NCBI GenBank assembly: GCA_902800715.1
Contig: CADCFN010000001.1
Coordinates: 1 to 64,000 of the forward strand
Length of the DNA: 64,000 bases
From: an uncultured Bacteroidales bacterium
Lineage (GTDB): Bacteria > Bacteroidota > Bacteroidia > Bacteroidales > Muribaculaceae
Reading direction: 5' to 3'
Numbering within the stretch: the first letter of the stretch is position 1; each line of letters starts with the position of its first letter. The position numbers and the translations under genes were made by a program. This document shows, piece by piece, positions 55,247-62,932 of the stretch. The notes beneath the pieces are model-generated. The model was not told where the DNA came from and made no database searches. It saw only the letters and a program-made list of their open reading frames with translations.

Positions 55247-55327
55247 ATGAAGATGGTGTGCTTTTGTGAAAAAGTGCACTTTCGCTTTCTATATACCCCA
55301 TTATTGATTCCAATAAAGATCGCATGA
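55247..55327 (+). CDS. Possible 26-residue small protein
   Basis: ATG at 55247 to TGA at 55325-55327 encodes MKMVCFCEKVHFRF followed by LYTPLLIPIKIA: two Cys close to the N-terminus, basic residues and a hydrophobic end. It begins about 55 nt after the expected transcription start of a good promoter with an AT-rich leader, the usual Bacteroidota gene layout. It stops 11 bp before the end of the convergent gene at 55338. No family is recognised; the promoter could instead serve a small RNA or be left from a deleted gene. Confidence 0.25.
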   Translation: MKMVCFCEKVHFRFLYTPLLIPIKIA

Positions 55328-55337
55328 GCAGTCCCGT

Positions 55338-56126
55338 CTATTGCCTGTAATACAGGGTGCCATTGACGTAGAGCGCATCCTCGGCACCGATATAGGCAAT
55401 GGAGAGCCAGGTGGGTATGTCTAATATTCGCTGGAGATCCACCAGCAGATTGCCGCTCTCGTCATAGGCCGACTTACCATATCCATACTCGTCGGGTGTT
55501 ACCCACGTCTCTTCCAGGAAGCCCATCTTATAAGGGCGATAGCGCACATCGGCGGGGCCACTGTCAGCAACATAGACAATCTCGGACGAGTCAATATAGA
55601 GTTTGATATTACCGTTTTCCACCTCCAGCGGTTCCTCAAAGAAGAATCCATCTTCGGGTTCATAATAGGTTTTAACCGTGCCGCTCAGCACATAGAATTC
55701 CTGATGGGCGGCTGTCTGGTCGGCATCATAATACTTGTTGAAACCGTCCTCGTAAGTGAAACTGTAGAAACCGTGTCCGTTGGCACTAGCGGCAAAGATG
55801 CGAAACACATAACCATCACTCGACACGAACGTAGCGCCATTTTGCACCATTTCTACCGGCAGCGGTGTCATTTCATACTCCTTTACCGTAACATGCGACT
55901 TCAATATCAGGTGCGAGTAATACTCACCCGAGTCATCTCCCTCAAGCTTATACTTCGTCTGATTGTGGTTCACAATGCGGTTAAAAGGGTCATTGTTATC
56001 GACTATCAACTGCCCCTTCTTGTAATCGCCAAAATCGGCATTGGCATAATAGGCAGTCAATTTACCTTGGGCACTCAGCATCACTGGCAGGCACAGTGAC
56101 ATCAACATTAAAATGAATCGGTTCAT
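55338..56126 (-). CDS. Secreted protein of unknown function
   Basis: Exported protein of 262 residues with signal peptide MNRFILMLMSLCLPVMLSAQ. The mature part is acidic and rich in Tyr and Phe in short strands (TAYYANADFGDYKKGQL, GYVFRIFAASANGHGFYSF, EPEDGFFFEEPLEVENG), suggesting an all-beta fold. There is no Cys or lipobox. I do not recognise the family. On the minus strand TATTTTTG (56163-56156) is a -7 box 30 bp upstream, divergent from the coiled-coil gene at 56248. Confidence 0.75.
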   Translation of the reverse strand: MNRFILMLMSLCLPVMLSAQGKLTAYYANADFGDYKKGQLIVDNNDPFNRIVNHNQTKYKLEGDDSGEYYSHLILKSHVTVKEYEMTPLPVEMVQNGATFVSSDGYVFRIFAASANGHGFYSFTYEDGFNKYYDADQTAAHQEFYVLSGTVKTYYEPEDGFFFEEPLEVENGNIKLYIDSSEIVYVADSGPADVRYRPYKMGFLEETWVTPDEYGYGKSAYDESGNLLVDLQRILDIPTWLSIAYIGAEDALYVNGTLYYRQ

Positions 56127-56203
56127 ATCGGTTTTGTCTTAATGTTTATTATGTGCAAAAATAATATTTTTAATTAAACCACCCATGATTTAAAACTATT
56201 TAT

Positions 56204-56211
56204 TAACTTTG
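56204..56211 (+). promoter_or_regulatory. -7 box of the coiled-coil protein gene
   Basis: TAACTTTG, 36 bp before the ATG at 56248. No convincing -33 box. Confidence 0.5.
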
Positions 56212-56247
56212 CCATCAAATTAACTATAACAACAATTTTCCACCACT

Positions 56248-56949
56248 ATGAAGAAAATCAAACTGATGGTCATCGCGATGACCGTAATGATGATTGCAGC
56301 CATGGCACCCAACGCCACGGCACAGACCGTTCAGAATGTGCAGCAGCTCGAGAAGGACATCGAGACCCACGAGAAGAACATCAAGGAGAAAGAAGCCGCC
56401 ATCAAGGATTTGGAAGAAAAAATCGACAGCCTCAAATCCCAACTCAAAAGCCTGGAGTCACAGAAGAAGGAGTTGGAAAAGGATGTGAAGAACGAGGCCA
56501 AGATGCGCAAGGAGAAATTCACCACCCGCGACGAACTGGTTTATGACCAGGAAATCGTCGATGTCCTCTACAACCCCTACAACAAGAGCGATGTCGAGGA
56601 GGCACTCGAGAGCTTTGAGGGCATGGAAACCAAGGATGTCATCAAGAAGAAGGAACTCGTGTCAAAATATGGCGAGTACACTAAGGACCTCAAGGAATTC
56701 ATGGAGAAGATGAAAAAACAGCTCACTGAGAACCGCTGGAAATACGTTTCATCCAGCACCGACCTGTACAAGAAGTTCGAGAAGGGACTCAAGGGCACCA
56801 AGTACTGGAAAATCTACAACAAGAAGGAGAAGAACGAGAGCATCGACTATCTGGACCGCGTGATGGACAAAATCATGATGTTCAAGAACGACGGTCTCAA
56901 GAACGAAGCCCAGTTCAACGAGATTCTCAACATGCTCTACGCCAACTAA
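56248..56949 (+). CDS. Secreted coiled-coil protein of unknown function
   Basis: Exported protein of 233 residues; MKKIKLMVIAMTVMMIAAM and ATAQ form a signal peptide. Residues about 28-85 are a continuous heptad coiled coil (LEKDIETHEKNIKEKEAA, IDSLKSQLKSLESQKKEL). The rest is charged and helical (EEALESFEGMETKDVIKK, EKGLKGTKYWKIYNKKEKN). The general layout resembles small periplasmic chaperone-like or coiled-coil adaptor proteins, but nothing assigns it. Monocistronic: its own -7 box and a terminator. Confidence 0.8.
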   Translation: MKKIKLMVIAMTVMMIAAMAPNATAQTVQNVQQLEKDIETHEKNIKEKEAAIKDLEEKIDSLKSQLKSLESQKKELEKDVKNEAKMRKEKFTTRDELVYDQEIVDVLYNPYNKSDVEEALESFEGMETKDVIKKKELVSKYGEYTKDLKEFMEKMKKQLTENRWKYVSSSTDLYKKFEKGLKGTKYWKIYNKKEKNESIDYLDRVMDKIMMFKNDGLKNEAQFNEILNMLYAN

Positions 56950-56982
56950 TACGTTTTAGCTGAGCTTCCCGACAGAAAAGAC

Positions 56983-57023
56983 CAGAGGACGTGTCATCAA
57001 AATGGCATGTCCTCTGCTTATTG
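56983..57023 (+). terminator. Terminator of the coiled-coil gene
   Basis: CAGAGGAC pairs with GTCCTCTG around a loop of about 18 nt, followed by a T-rich stretch. Confidence 0.65.
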
Positions 57024-57174
57024 TTTCCAGCAAATCTCCTGACAAAAAAACTGGCTGATTTTTACACATTTTTTCAAAAAAAGATTATCTTTGCCGTGTG
57101 TTGCCTCCGTTGCCGACGCATCACAGTATCATTGTATCATTTAACCTTTAATCACTCTTAATCTCCTTATAGTT

Positions 57175-59475
57175 ATGAAACAACCAATACTACAACTCAC
57201 GAGGGCCTTATCTGTGCTCATGTTGCTTACCATCGCCATTACTGCCGGCGCCTACGATTTTGAGGCCGACGGTATTTTCTACAACATCAACACCAGCGAC
57301 CCGACAACGGTCAGTGTGACATTCAAGGGTGCGACCTACAGTGATGCGAAATCTTACTACGGCGACATCGTCGTTCCCGGTAACGTCACCCATGATGGAA
57401 TCACTTATCAGGTGACCGCCATCGGCGACGGGGCTTTCCGCTCATGCGATAGTCTTTACAGCGTCACCCTTTCCAGCCCGATTAACGAAATCAAATCCAT
57501 GGCATTCTATCAATGCACAGCACTCGCCAGCATCGACTTGCCTGAAACCTTGACCTCAATTAGTTATAATGCCTTCGGTTACGATATAAATTTACGTCAT
57601 GTAGACATACCCGAGAGTGTCACTGCCCTTTATGGCAGCGCATTTTCCTATAGCGGCATAGAGAGCCTCTACATTCCTCGCAATGTAACAAATATCTCGG
57701 GAAATCTGTGTCTCTCGTGTGACAGCCTGACCAGCATCGTCGTTGATAGCGAGAATACTACCTACTATTCTAGCAATTGTAATGCCGTCATCCAGAAGTC
57801 CAATAATTCCCTGATTATGGGTTGCGCCACTACCGTCATCCCCGAGACCGTTGTCACCATTGGCAACGGTGCCTTTAACAGGTGCAGCGGGCTGACGAGC
57901 ATCACCATTCCCGATGCAGTGAAGACCATCAGTGATCACGCCTTTAACCGTTGTGTCAATCTGACTGAACTAAACATTTCCCCTGCCAGCCAACTTTACA
58001 CTATCGGGGATAACGCCTTCGAGAACTGCGCAAAACTCACAAGTCTGTACATTCCCCCAACCACAAGATACATGGATTCCTATTTTATGACAGCATCCTT
58101 CAAGGGCTGTTCGGGTTTGACCAGTATCGTGGTTGACCCCCTTAATCCTTACTTCGACTCGCGCGACAACTGCAACGCCATCATCGACAGTGAAACAGGC
58201 AAATTAATTATCGGCAGCAACAACGGCTTCGTCCCCGACGGCGTGAAATCCATCTGTCCATATGCATTCAATAGATGCGAAGGAATCACAAAAATCCACA
58301 TTCCCGACGGGCTCACTTACATCGGTGAGTATGCATTCCAAAGCTGTACCGGCATCACCGAGCTCACTTTTGGCAAATCGCTCAAGGAAATTGATGATGG
58401 AGCCTTCAGCGGCTGCACCGGAATCACATCCATCAAACTGCCCAATTCACTCATTAGAATTAACGACTTCGCTTTCTCAAACTGCACTGCACTAACCGAC
58501 ATCGCGTTTGGCAGTTCGCTCAAGATAATCAATGACTATGCTTTCAGTTACTGCTCGGCGTTGACCGAAGTCGTAATTCCCAAGAATGTGACTTATGTCG
58601 GACGTGGCGCTTTTGGCTATCAGCCTGCTCTCACCAGTGTCACCTGCCTGGCCATGACCCCGCCCGTCGCATCTTTAAATCCAAGCACCGTGTTCAATTC
58701 TTACTCGATTGCCACGCTCTATGTCCATGAGTCGGTTGTCGAAGCCTATCAACAAGCGATTCCCTGGAAATACTTCAGCAATATCGTCGGCATCATTCCC
58801 AAGTTTGAGGAGGACGGAATCACCTATGAGCTGGTTGGCGGTAAGAGCGTCAGCGTATCCAACAAGGTAGATAGCCACTATTCCGGAACGCTCACCATCC
58901 CCGAAACGGTCCTGCACGAGGGGCGCACCTATGACATCGTCGGCATCGGCGAGAACGCCTTCAACGGCGACACCCAGTTAGAGCATGTCGTCCTGCCCGG
59001 CACCATCTACTCCATCGACTATGCCGCCTTCCAGGGATGCTCCAGTCTTAAAACCATCAACTTCGAACAGGGCCTTGATTCCATCGCCTCATTGGCATTT
59101 GACGGTTGCGACGCACTCGAGACCATCAACTGCCAGCCTATTGTTCCTCCCATTATGGTCAGCAAGAACTGCTTCACGATGGCAGCCTATGACAACGCCA
59201 TCCTGCGCGTGCCCAACGAGAGCATCCGCCTCTATCATGAGAGTGAACGCTGGAGTGAGTTCTACAACATTGTCAGAATGGAGAGCATCGAACAAGGAGA
59301 TGCCAACGGAGACTTCAAGGTGGACGTTAGCGACATCACCGCTCTTATCGACTACATTGCAGGAACCAGCACCGATAATATCAACAGCATGCTGATGGAC
59401 CTCAACTATGACGGCGATGTGACCATTGCCGATGTGACCATTCTCATCGACACGGTGCTTAACTCCACCAACTGA
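57175..59475 (+). CDS. Secreted LRR_5/dockerin protein (second cluster, gene 1)
   Basis: Exported protein of 766 residues, with a signal peptide over about 1-22. YDFEADGIFYNINTSDPTTV opens the N-terminal region; about fifteen LRR_5 units follow. There are two inserts of the CNAVI type (YYSSNCNAVIQKSNNSLIMG and FDSRDNCNAIIDSETGKLIIG). A second N-terminal-like unit restarts near residue 540 (FEEDGITYELVGGKSVSVSN), so the protein has two LRR halves. The end is a two-loop dockerin (GDANGDFKVDVSDITALIDYI, DLNYDGDVTIADVTILIDTVL). TATCTTTG at 57086-57093 is the -7 box. The next LRR gene follows after 50 bp, probably in the same transcript. Confidence 0.88.
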   Translation: MKQPILQLTRALSVLMLLTIAITAGAYDFEADGIFYNINTSDPTTVSVTFKGATYSDAKSYYGDIVVPGNVTHDGITYQVTAIGDGAFRSCDSLYSVTLSSPINEIKSMAFYQCTALASIDLPETLTSISYNAFGYDINLRHVDIPESVTALYGSAFSYSGIESLYIPRNVTNISGNLCLSCDSLTSIVVDSENTTYYSSNCNAVIQKSNNSLIMGCATTVIPETVVTIGNGAFNRCSGLTSITIPDAVKTISDHAFNRCVNLTELNISPASQLYTIGDNAFENCAKLTSLYIPPTTRYMDSYFMTASFKGCSGLTSIVVDPLNPYFDSRDNCNAIIDSETGKLIIGSNNGFVPDGVKSICPYAFNRCEGITKIHIPDGLTYIGEYAFQSCTGITELTFGKSLKEIDDGAFSGCTGITSIKLPNSLIRINDFAFSNCTALTDIAFGSSLKIINDYAFSYCSALTEVVIPKNVTYVGRGAFGYQPALTSVTCLAMTPPVASLNPSTVFNSYSIATLYVHESVVEAYQQAIPWKYFSNIVGIIPKFEEDGITYELVGGKSVSVSNKVDSHYSGTLTIPETVLHEGRTYDIVGIGENAFNGDTQLEHVVLPGTIYSIDYAAFQGCSSLKTINFEQGLDSIASLAFDGCDALETINCQPIVPPIMVSKNCFTMAAYDNAILRVPNESIRLYHESERWSEFYNIVRMESIEQGDANGDFKVDVSDITALIDYIAGTSTDNINSMLMDLNYDGDVTIADVTILIDTVLNSTN

Positions 59476-59525
59476 TTTTCCATTAACTATCGACTGAAAT
59501 CAACCACTCAAAAAACAATACGATT

Positions 59526-61451
59526 ATGAAACTTCCATATTTTTTCCGCAGATTATTACCGCTGCTCTTGCTGGTCCTGGGATGCGCCATGACCGCGACG
59601 GCCTACAGTTTTAAGGTTGACGGCATCTTTTACAGTATTTACAGCAGCAGCTCAACGCCACCCGAAGTAAGCGTCACTTACGGATCACATAATTATTGGC
59701 CCGGAGATTATCGCGACACGATTATTGTACCCGAAACTGTCACCTACGAAGGTGTGACCTATACGGTCACCAGAGTGGCATGGGGAGCATTTATGGACTG
59801 CGCTTATCTAAAAGCGGTACAGTTGCCTAACACAATTATCAGCATCGCTGACTTTGGTTTCGAAGGCAATCAAAACCTGACCAGCGTGAATATCCCCGAA
59901 GGAGTCGTTCAAATCGGCAGTAGTTCCTTTGCCAGCAACCCGAAACTCGAAGGCATCGATTTGCCTAGTACACTCACGACAATCGGCAGTAGCGCTTTTC
60001 GCGGATGCAATTCAATCACTCACATCAATTTACCAGCGTCTGTGACTTCCATTGCAGGGTGGGCTTTCTCCTATTGCAGCAGTTTGACCAGTATAACGGT
60101 GGAGGGCGGCAACACGGTTTATGATTCCCGCAATCACTGTAACGCCATCATCGAGACTGCTACCAACAAATTGATTGCAGGATGCGAGAACACCATTATA
60201 CCCAATACTGTGACAATCATCGGTGATAGAGCATTTTCGGGCCGTAACAGCATGACAGAAATGACAATCACCAATGGCGTGAAGACCATCGAAGAGGAAG
60301 CCTTTACAAGCTGCTCATCGCTGCAAAGCATATACATCCCCGCCTCGGTAGATTCCATCGCCCAAGGCGCATTCGGTTACTGCCCTGAATTGACTAGCAT
60401 TACCGTTGACAGCAACAACAACTCCTATGATTCACGCGACAACTGCAATGGCATCATCGAGAAAGAGACCAGGACACTGATTATCGGTTGCCGCAATACC
60501 ATCATCCCGAACACCGTCAGGAAAATCGGCAACTCAGCGTTCTCAAAGTGTACAGCCCTCACATCCCTGGTCATTCCCAACTCGGTCATCTCCATCGGCG
60601 AAGATGCCTTCAGCGGATGTTCGGCATTGGAACAACTGCAGATGTCAAACGCTGTGAGACACATTGGCTTTGGAGCTTTCTATGGCTGCGAAGTATTGAA
60701 ATCCATCACACTTCCCACGACGCTCACGTCGTTAGGCAACTATGCATTCCAGAGTTGTAAAGCCCTGACGACAATCACAATACCCAATTCCATCGAGGAG
60801 ATTCCACAAGGCCTTTTCGATGACTGCTCCGGGCTGACGACAATCAATCTCCCCAATACCCTCAAGAAAATCGGCGGGTATGCATTCTATGATTGCGATG
60901 GCTTGATAACGCTCAGGATACCAGAAAGTGTCACCATTCTCGACCATTGGGCTTTCGGTCATTGCCATAACCTCAAGTATATGACCATTCCCGACTTGAT
61001 TACCGAGATTGATGATGTATTTATGGGCTGTAACCGTCTCGAGAAAATCACGCTTGGAAGAGGCCTGAGAACCATCAAGGGGGATTTCTGGGATTGCAAC
61101 ATGGTCAACGAAGTCACCTGCTTGGGCACCATTCCGCCAGTAATGGCCAAGAGTATCAACTCCAAAATCTATGACAACGCTGTGCTCAGGGTGCCCAACG
61201 AGTCTATCGAAGCCTATATGAACACCAACTACTGGTACAAGTTCAAGCACGTCCAGGGCCTGAACCCGATTATTGACGGCGACGCCAACTGCGATGGTGT
61301 CATCAGCATTGCTGACGTTAGCCTTATCATCGACCGACTGAGTGACCCCAGCGTCAGCGTTCTGCCCATCGAGTATGGCGACATGAACAAGAACGGAGTC
61401 ATCGATATCCAAGACGCCACCCTGCTCATCGACATGCTGCTCGGCCTCTAA
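59526..61451 (+). CDS. Secreted LRR_5/dockerin protein (second cluster, gene 2)
   Basis: Exported protein of 641 residues, with a signal peptide over about 1-26. YSFKVDGIFYSIYSSSSTPP opens it; about seventeen LRR_5 units follow (LTSVNIPEGVVQIGSSSFASN), with two inserts, YDSRNHCNAIIETATNKLIAG and YDSRDNCNGIIEKETRTLIIG. The linker AVLRVPNESIEAYMNTNYW leads to a two-loop dockerin (GDANCDGVISIADVSLIIDRL, DMNKNGVIDIQDATLLIDMLL). It ends with a strong terminator and is closest to the gene at 57175 in its N-terminal motif and linker. Confidence 0.88.
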   Translation: MKLPYFFRRLLPLLLLVLGCAMTATAYSFKVDGIFYSIYSSSSTPPEVSVTYGSHNYWPGDYRDTIIVPETVTYEGVTYTVTRVAWGAFMDCAYLKAVQLPNTIISIADFGFEGNQNLTSVNIPEGVVQIGSSSFASNPKLEGIDLPSTLTTIGSSAFRGCNSITHINLPASVTSIAGWAFSYCSSLTSITVEGGNTVYDSRNHCNAIIETATNKLIAGCENTIIPNTVTIIGDRAFSGRNSMTEMTITNGVKTIEEEAFTSCSSLQSIYIPASVDSIAQGAFGYCPELTSITVDSNNNSYDSRDNCNGIIEKETRTLIIGCRNTIIPNTVRKIGNSAFSKCTALTSLVIPNSVISIGEDAFSGCSALEQLQMSNAVRHIGFGAFYGCEVLKSITLPTTLTSLGNYAFQSCKALTTITIPNSIEEIPQGLFDDCSGLTTINLPNTLKKIGGYAFYDCDGLITLRIPESVTILDHWAFGHCHNLKYMTIPDLITEIDDVFMGCNRLEKITLGRGLRTIKGDFWDCNMVNEVTCLGTIPPVMAKSINSKIYDNAVLRVPNESIEAYMNTNYWYKFKHVQGLNPIIDGDANCDGVISIADVSLIIDRLSDPSVSVLPIEYGDMNKNGVIDIQDATLLIDMLLGL

Positions 61452-61475
61452 TAGGCACTCTCTACCCAATAACAA

Positions 61476-61511
61476 AATCGCCTGTAGGGACTTCCCTGCA
61501 GGCGATTGTTT
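61476..61511. terminator. Bidirectional terminator between LRR gene and tRNA
   Basis: AATCGCCTG..AGGG pairs with CCCT..CAGGCGATT around a 4-nt loop; A-rich and T-rich flanks serve both the LRR gene (plus) and the tRNA (minus). Confidence 0.85.
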
Positions 61512-61517
61512 AACCCG

Positions 61518-61591
61518 TGGTCCCACTTGGGCTTGAACCAAGGACTCCCTGATTATGAGTCAGGTGCTCTAACCAACTGAGCTATAGGACC
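61518..61591 (-). tRNA. tRNA-Met (CAT), not the initiator
   Basis: 74 nt, CCA not encoded. The acceptor stem GGTCCTA/TGGGACC, anticodon loop CTCATAA (anticodon CAT) and T-arm CTTGG-TTCAAGC-CCAAG all pair. The anticodon stem lacks the three G-C pairs of initiator tRNA, so this is elongator Met or the CAT tRNA modified to read Ile AUA. Confidence 0.93.
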
Positions 61592-61624
61592 GGCTTTCTG
61601 TGGCGTTGCCATCTAAAGCGGGTG

Positions 61625-61654
61625 CAAAGATACGAAATAAATGTGAATTGGCAA
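61625..61654 (-). promoter_or_regulatory. Promoter of tRNA-Met
   Basis: Minus strand: TTG (61654-61652), 19 nt, TATCTTTG (61632-61625), about 33 bp before the tRNA 5' end. Confidence 0.75.
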
Positions 61655-61876
61655 CGTGTTGCACACATTTTTTTATGACATCGGACTGAACGTGTGCAAA
61701 ACATGCAAAAAACGCCCAATATTTACTTGAAGACATCATGTAAAAACCTACCTATCAACCATCATTGCAGTTTGAAATACGATTCCCGAACAAAATACAA
61801 GAAAGCATCAACAATTCACACATTTTAACATTTTTCCTTGTATATATTAGAGAAATTTTTAGTTAATTTGCATCGT

Positions 61877-62009
61877 CTTTAAAGGATATACACTTCAGCA
61901 TCTCTGCTGAAAAAGAAATAAATGCTTTTATGGGGTAAATATAGTTTTCAAGTATTAGTAATTATTATGAGGGTCTCAGCAGTGATTGCCAAGACCTTTC
62001 TTTTTTTTT
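61877..62009 (+). ncRNA. Candidate small RNA with alternative folds and intrinsic terminator
   Basis: CTTG (61837) and TTAATTTG (61863-61870) form a plausible promoter. The ~133-nt transcript has hairpin TTCAGCA/TGCTGAA (61894-61911) and ends in GGTCT/AGACC (61972-61996) with ten or more T. CTGCTGA (61904-61910) can instead pair with TCAGCAG (61976-61982), which would break both hairpins, as in a switch. No plus-strand gene follows; the next gene (62173) is convergent. No known RNA family is recognised. Confidence 0.45.
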
Positions 62010-62172
62010 GCAATGATATAGTTGTTGGTCCAAACCCTGCGGGGCTAATGCGAATTACAAGAATCAGACCAATTAATGCGAATTTTTAATATTTTTCGTG
62101 AAATTGGCTTATTTGAAATTAGCATTAAAAAACTTTTAGGGTCAACTCCCTATATCGTTACTTTCTTTTTTT
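62010..62172. other. Short spacer with paired TTGGTC/GACCAA and repeated TAATGCGAATT
   Basis: TTGGTC (62025-62030) pairs with GACCAA (62067-62072), and the 11-mer TAATGCGAATT occurs twice. No gene seen. A T-rich/A-rich stretch ends at the stop codon of the WbqC gene. Confidence 0.4.
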
Positions 62173-62835
62173 TTACCCTGCATTCTCGCCCACTCCATTG
62201 CTGCACATCGCCATCAGCGTGAGGATGCCCTCACGCCCCAGGTTCATCATCAGGTCCAGTATGCTCAAGCCAGGAGAGAAGTGGTTCCACATCTGGTAAT
62301 AAGGCACGTCATCGATGGGCAACGCGTCAGGTTTCTTCATCCCGATGCGCCCCCGCAGGTCGCAAACGCCGTCAGCCTGCAGTTCCTGTTCGCTGGTCAT
62401 GTAGTGCGTCGCCAGGGGTAAATCCATAAAATCAACGATGACACTGTGCATCTGCGCGTTGAATTCATGCAAATAGCGCTGTGAGCCGTTAATCACCCGT
62501 GACAGGTCGTCGGCAACATAGTCAAAGTAGGGGGACCTGCCGTAAGCCGAGAAAAGCGCGCCCCAATGCAGACGGCGCCAGTCGCCATGCTCCGAGATGA
62601 GCACGTCCCTGAGCGGGGTCATCATGTTGTTGGTAGAGCCCACGAGGGGCACGGTGAGGGTCTGCACGCCATTCGGGCCATCGATGCGGTAGCGGTGGTG
62701 ACTGTGGCGCAAGGGCAGACGCCGCTCGTCAAGGTCAACCAGCAACGTGCCGCCCTTGAGGGCAGCCGCATAGCACCGCACGCTGGCTGCACACATGCTG
62801 CCCATCAACACTGCCGATGCCGATGTATCATGCAT
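62173..62835 (-). CDS. WbqC-like family protein
   Basis: Protein of 220 residues with the WbqC-family signature HHRYRIDGPNGVQTLTVPLVG, then DWRRLHWGALFSAYGRSPYFDYVADDL and, near the end, YYQMWNHFSPGLSILDLMMNLG. The family is linked to cell-surface polysaccharide loci in some bacteria; in Bacteroidales it commonly neighbours signal peptidase I, as here. The N-terminus is shorter and less typical than usual (MHDTSASAVLMGSMCAASV). The 97-bp gap to lepB is filled with CTAG-bearing short repeats. Function unproven. Confidence 0.85.
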   Translation of the reverse strand: MHDTSASAVLMGSMCAASVRCYAAALKGGTLLVDLDERRLPLRHSHHRYRIDGPNGVQTLTVPLVGSTNNMMTPLRDVLISEHGDWRRLHWGALFSAYGRSPYFDYVADDLSRVINGSQRYLHEFNAQMHSVIVDFMDLPLATHYMTSEQELQADGVCDLRGRIGMKKPDALPIDDVPYYQMWNHFSPGLSILDLMMNLGREGILTLMAMCSNGVGENAG

Positions 62836-62932
62836 TTTTTTAGTTTTTAGTTTCTAGTCCCTAGTTTCTAGATCTTCTAGATTTTCTAGATAGTCTAGAG
62901 AAGCTAACCTCTAAAAGCTAATAGCTAAAAGC
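62836..62932. repeat. CTAG-rich short-repeat spacer between lepB and WbqC
   Basis: Six CTAG tetramers within 45 bp (62854-62898), embedded in degenerate TAGTTTCTAG-type units, followed by CTAAAAGCTAATAGCT repeats. Related spacers stand at 11840-11914, 34717-34755, 52750-52787 and 53670-53707. Confidence 0.7.
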
